This document shows, in pieces, positions 59,761 to 64,000 of a DNA stretch of 64,000 nucleotides (position 1 is the first letter of the stretch; each line of letters starts with the position of its first letter). The stretch covers positions 1 to 64,000 of the forward strand of contig JAPYNU010000072.1 of NCBI GenBank assembly GCA_028283245.1. The letters are read 5' to 3'. A program made the position numbers and the translations under genes. The notes beneath the pieces were generated by a model. That model did not search any database and was not told where the DNA came from. It saw nothing but the letters and a program-made list of their open reading frames with translations. Source of the stretch: Candidatus Aldehydirespirator catecholifindens. GTDB lineage: Bacteria; Actinomycetota; Acidimicrobiia; Acidimicrobiales; Aldehydirespiratoraceae.

Positions 59761-61446
59761 CTATTGTGTTTGTGATTCTGCTTCGTCTGATTCTTGCGGT
59801 GCTGGCAACAGCATCGGGCCTTGAGAGATCCGAACCCGAACTGTGCTACCAGCTGGCACAGAGGCACCACTCGCAGGCGAAAAGCCGATCACGGCACCTT
59901 CTGCGACGTCATCTGAGAACTCGGCCACCACCCGTGGCGATAACCCAATCGCAGTTAAAGCACGGGTGGCATCCTGTAGCACAGCGCCCAGCGGAACTTG
60001 AGGCACTTGTTGATCCGCTGGACCTTGAGAAACCAGCAAACCCACTTCGCTGCCTAGCTCAAGCTCATAGACCGTCTCATCAAGCGCAAGGCCGATCACG
60101 TTGCCTGCTGGCACCACTGGGTCGTTGACTAACGCTTCACTCGCCACCGTAAAGCCAGCTTCGGCTAGTTCTGTCACGGCGTCTTGGGTTGTGAGTCCGT
60201 AGAGGTTGTTTAGTTGCGATACCTGCACCAACGGCTCACCCAAAGACACGAACACAACTAGAGCTTCGCCTTCACTGAGCGGCTCACCAGCGGCTGGCTC
60301 GCTGTTGACGATCTCACCGCGGACAGTGTCGGGGTTTCGCACCAGTATCTGGTTGAGTGTCCAGCCTGATTCGCTTGCGGCTGCGACAGCAGCAGTCTGA
60401 TCCAAACCTTTCAGCTCAGGAACAGTGGCGGCAGACCCTGCCGATAGCCACACCCAGATACCCCCAAAAGCGCCGCCAATTACCAGCAGCGAAGCCAGCA
60501 CCAGCCCTGGCCAGCGCCAGCGAGGCACATCATCAAGAGGCACTGCGTAACGCTCAGCCACTGTGGGGCCGGTCTGATCAAACGTTTCGGCATCACTAGC
60601 AACGCGGGGTTTGGTATCGGCGGGGTGAACTTGGTCAACGACACGCGACAACGGATCAGGGCGTGGCAGCATCGGCGCAGCTCGCAATAGTTCGGATGCA
60701 AACCCTTCAGCGGTGAACCTGGCTACGGGATCTGCTGCGGTGGCGTTCTCTAGCAGAGTCCCGAGAGGGCCAAGAGCGGCGAGCTTGAGCGGATCCGAGC
60801 TGTCAAGGATCACCTGACTGTTGCCGGTGACTGCCTCGCACAGCACCACCGCTAGGTCATACACATCCTGGGACTGCTCAACAAGCGTGTAACTTGGCGA
60901 TGCGCCTAACGTGTCAACTTCATGGACTGTGGCGGGCTTGTCAAGCGAAGCTATCGCAGCCGCCAGCCCCAAATCAGAAATGTAAGGCCGAGCGCTTGAG
61001 TCAAACAGGATTGCTGCGGGTGTCAAACCCAGATGAGCGCGTCCACTGCGATGAATATCCATCAGAGCTCGAGCGGCTTCAAGCCCGACCATGAGACCCT
61101 GCGAAACCGTTAGCCGGTGACCTTGCTTTATCAGTATGCCCAGGCTGCCGCCAGCGAGATGCTCGGTAACCACATACGGCTGCGGTTCCAGACCCCATTC
61201 ATAGACGGGCAGCACCCGAGGATGACTGAGCGCTGCGGCTGCTCGCATCTCCGCAGCAAAAACTTCAGCGAAACCCTCCCGCTCCGCAACATCAACACGC
61301 ACGATTTTGAGAGCTACTTGGCGTCGCAGTGTTAGATCCTCAGCCAGGTAGACGCGAGCGTGGGATCCTTCTCCCACGAACTCCAGCAGCCGGTAACGTC
61401 CGCCGAAAGCCCCATCGGTTTCCTGCCTGGGATTCACCTCGGTCAC
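59761..61446 (-). CDS. PASTA-domain membrane pseudokinase
   Basis: This is a PknB-like layout of ~561 residues. The cytoplasmic kinase-like domain has a Gly-loop VGEGSHARVYLAED and VALKIVRV with the ATP Lys. The catalytic HRDLKxxN is replaced by HLGLTPAA, and DFG reads DLG. One transmembrane helix (WPGLVLASLLVIGGAFGGIW) is followed by three extracellular PASTA repeats, which in PknB/Stk proteins bind peptidoglycan or lipid II. Loss of the catalytic Asp and Mg-binding Asn predicts no phosphotransfer, so it may be a wall-sensing scaffold. I chose GTG 61446; the frame is open to 61533. It is upstream of gatCAB. Confidence 0.85.
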   Translation of the reverse strand: MTEVNPRQETDGAFGGRYRLLEFVGEGSHARVYLAEDLTLRRQVALKIVRVDVAEREGFAEVFAAEMRAAAALSHPRVLPVYEWGLEPQPYVVTEHLAGGSLGILIKQGHRLTVSQGLMVGLEAARALMDIHRSGRAHLGLTPAAILFDSSARPYISDLGLAAAIASLDKPATVHEVDTLGASPSYTLVEQSQDVYDLAVVLCEAVTGNSQVILDSSDPLKLAALGPLGTLLENATAADPVARFTAEGFASELLRAAPMLPRPDPLSRVVDQVHPADTKPRVASDAETFDQTGPTVAERYAVPLDDVPRWRWPGLVLASLLVIGGAFGGIWVWLSAGSAATVPELKGLDQTAAVAAASESGWTLNQILVRNPDTVRGEIVNSEPAAGEPLSEGEALVVFVSLGEPLVQVSQLNNLYGLTTQDAVTELAEAGFTVASEALVNDPVVPAGNVIGLALDETVYELELGSEVGLLVSQGPADQQVPQVPLGAVLQDATRALTAIGLSPRVVAEFSDDVAEGAVIGFSPASGASVPAGSTVRVRISQGPMLLPAPQESDEAESQTQ

Positions 61447-61464
61447 GGTACCGTGATCGCTGCA

Positions 61465-62043
61465 ATGACTGTCTATCCGCACAGCAACGGTCAAACCAGC
61501 CAACAAGACATCCGTGAACAGGCCGCCGGTCAAGGATCCGGCCAGACTCCACCAAGCCGCAAGACTCCTCCTGCTCAGAAGACTCCTTTTGCTCAGAAGA
61601 CTCCGCTAACTCGCAGTTCTTTGCGGATTCGGGTGAGCATCGCCGCTCTGATCCTTTTCGGGATTGCGGGACTAGTGGTGGCGGTGCTGGTTTCAGGTGA
61701 AGACGACACTGATGGCACAGCAACGCCCAGCCCGGCAGTGGATCGTGTAATACCTGCTGCCGGTGACGAGGTGCTGCAGCAACAGCAGGTGGGAGTGGTG
61801 CTGGATCCCCGCTACCGGCTGTCGTCGCTGGTGATCTACCCCAGTTCTGGCGCGGGCGGAGCGGTGGATGTGACAGGCGAGGTGGTGCATGTGGAAGGGC
61901 TCAACCGTTTCGAGTTCAACCCGGGCGCAGGTCGGCTAGTTGAGGCTCTGTCACCCGACATCAACTGTGCGGTGGCGACTTTTGTGCTGATCGCCCGCCC
62001 TGAAGAGGCCGACACTGTGCGCTGGTGCTTCACAGTGTCTTGA
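61465..62043 (+). CDS. Single-pass membrane protein, function unknown
   Basis: I do not recognise this 192-residue protein. The N-terminal ~55 residues are Gln/Pro/Thr/Lys rich with a repeated (P/F)AQKTP unit and are predicted cytoplasmic. A transmembrane helix (VSIAALILFGIAGLVVAVLV) and an extracytoplasmic domain of ~110 residues with two Cys near the end (DINCAVATF, VRWCFTVS) follow. It starts back-to-back with the PASTA pseudokinase, so they may share a promoter region. It converges on ligA. The start is ATG 61465. Confidence 0.7.
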   Translation: MTVYPHSNGQTSQQDIREQAAGQGSGQTPPSRKTPPAQKTPFAQKTPLTRSSLRIRVSIAALILFGIAGLVVAVLVSGEDDTDGTATPSPAVDRVIPAAGDEVLQQQQVGVVLDPRYRLSSLVIYPSSGAGGAVDVTGEVVHVEGLNRFEFNPGAGRLVEALSPDINCAVATFVLIARPEEADTVRWCFTVS

Positions 62044-62095
62044 GAGTCTTTAGTGTCTTGAGAGTCTTTAGTGTCTTGAGAGTCTTAGTGTCTCC
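62035..62095. repeat. 18-bp tandem repeat at a gene end
   Basis: TTGAGAGTCTTTAGTGTC is repeated about three times across the stop codon of the preceding membrane protein gene. It fills the short convergent gap before ligA. Confidence 0.8.
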
Positions 62096-62101
62096 AGCGT
62101 C

Positions 62102-64000
<1,899 letters not shown>

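Overview
The window comes from a bacterial chromosome of moderate G+C (I estimate mid-50s per cent), most likely an actinobacterium of the Acidimicrobiia type. The evidence is the gene content and order: a DUF222/HNH (13E12-type) nuclease, an RNase J–DapA–SURF1–DapB–PNPase block, a PASTA-domain kinase-like protein beside gatCAB, frequent GTG/TTG starts and tightly overlapping genes. The phylum is inferred; no rRNA is present to confirm it. I see no tRNA, rRNA, CRISPR array, transposase or integrase.

Layout. 1-6.7 kb: recA, then an accessory stretch with a 0.1-kb direct repeat, an orphan DNA methyltransferase that starts inside one repeat copy, an RNase HI remnant, a DUF222/HNH nuclease, a 190-bp tandem duplication and a double GNAT protein. 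6.7-24.2 kb: a dense minus-strand housekeeping block (cinA, pgsA, rimO, a CapA-like lipoprotein, a glutamine cyclotransferase-like lipoprotein, a CaCA antiporter, ftsK, rnj, dapA, SURF1, dapB, pnp, rpsO). 24.4-36.5 kb: an accessory island. It is a minus-strand defence-type operon (DUF499 ATPase, a small unknown protein, DUF1156 DNA methylase, PLD-SNF2 helicase) lying between five small, mutually related retropepsin-like aspartic protease genes, two on the left and three on the right. 36.6-40 kb: a minus-strand redox operon (AMP-binding ligase, ArsC-like protein, 3Fe-4S ferredoxin, ferredoxin reductase). 40.4-64 kb: housekeeping genes again (der, a DUF512 radical-SAM protein, a pseudokinase, rsmE, dnaJ, hrcA, lepA, rpsT, holA, comEC, comEA, a thioredoxin/TPR protein, a lipoprotein, gatB, gatA, gatC, a PASTA pseudokinase, a membrane protein) and ligA, which runs off the right edge.

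The strongest unusual signal is the ArsC-like gene at 38267-38641. It has a perfect AAGGAGG ribosome-binding site and an ATG, and an in-frame TGA exactly where ArsC has its catalytic Cys12. A hairpin with a GGUC apical loop follows 23 nt later. This looks like a selenocysteine codon with a bacterial SECIS element, so a conventional annotation would miss the true N-terminus and active site.

The second is the island. The DUF499 gene is out of frame across a 12-G tract just upstream of its Walker A motif (11 G would restore it), and the helicase gene carries a separate single-base frameshift. The operon sits between the two most similar members of the protease array, as if inserted into it. Phase variation, decay and sequencing error cannot be told apart from the sequence alone.

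Smaller themes are two kinase-like proteins that both lack the HRD catalytic Asp, a ComEC without a recognisable metallo-beta-lactamase active site, a DapA with a long Pro/Ser tail, and several short tandem duplications at gene ends, as if produced by replication slippage.
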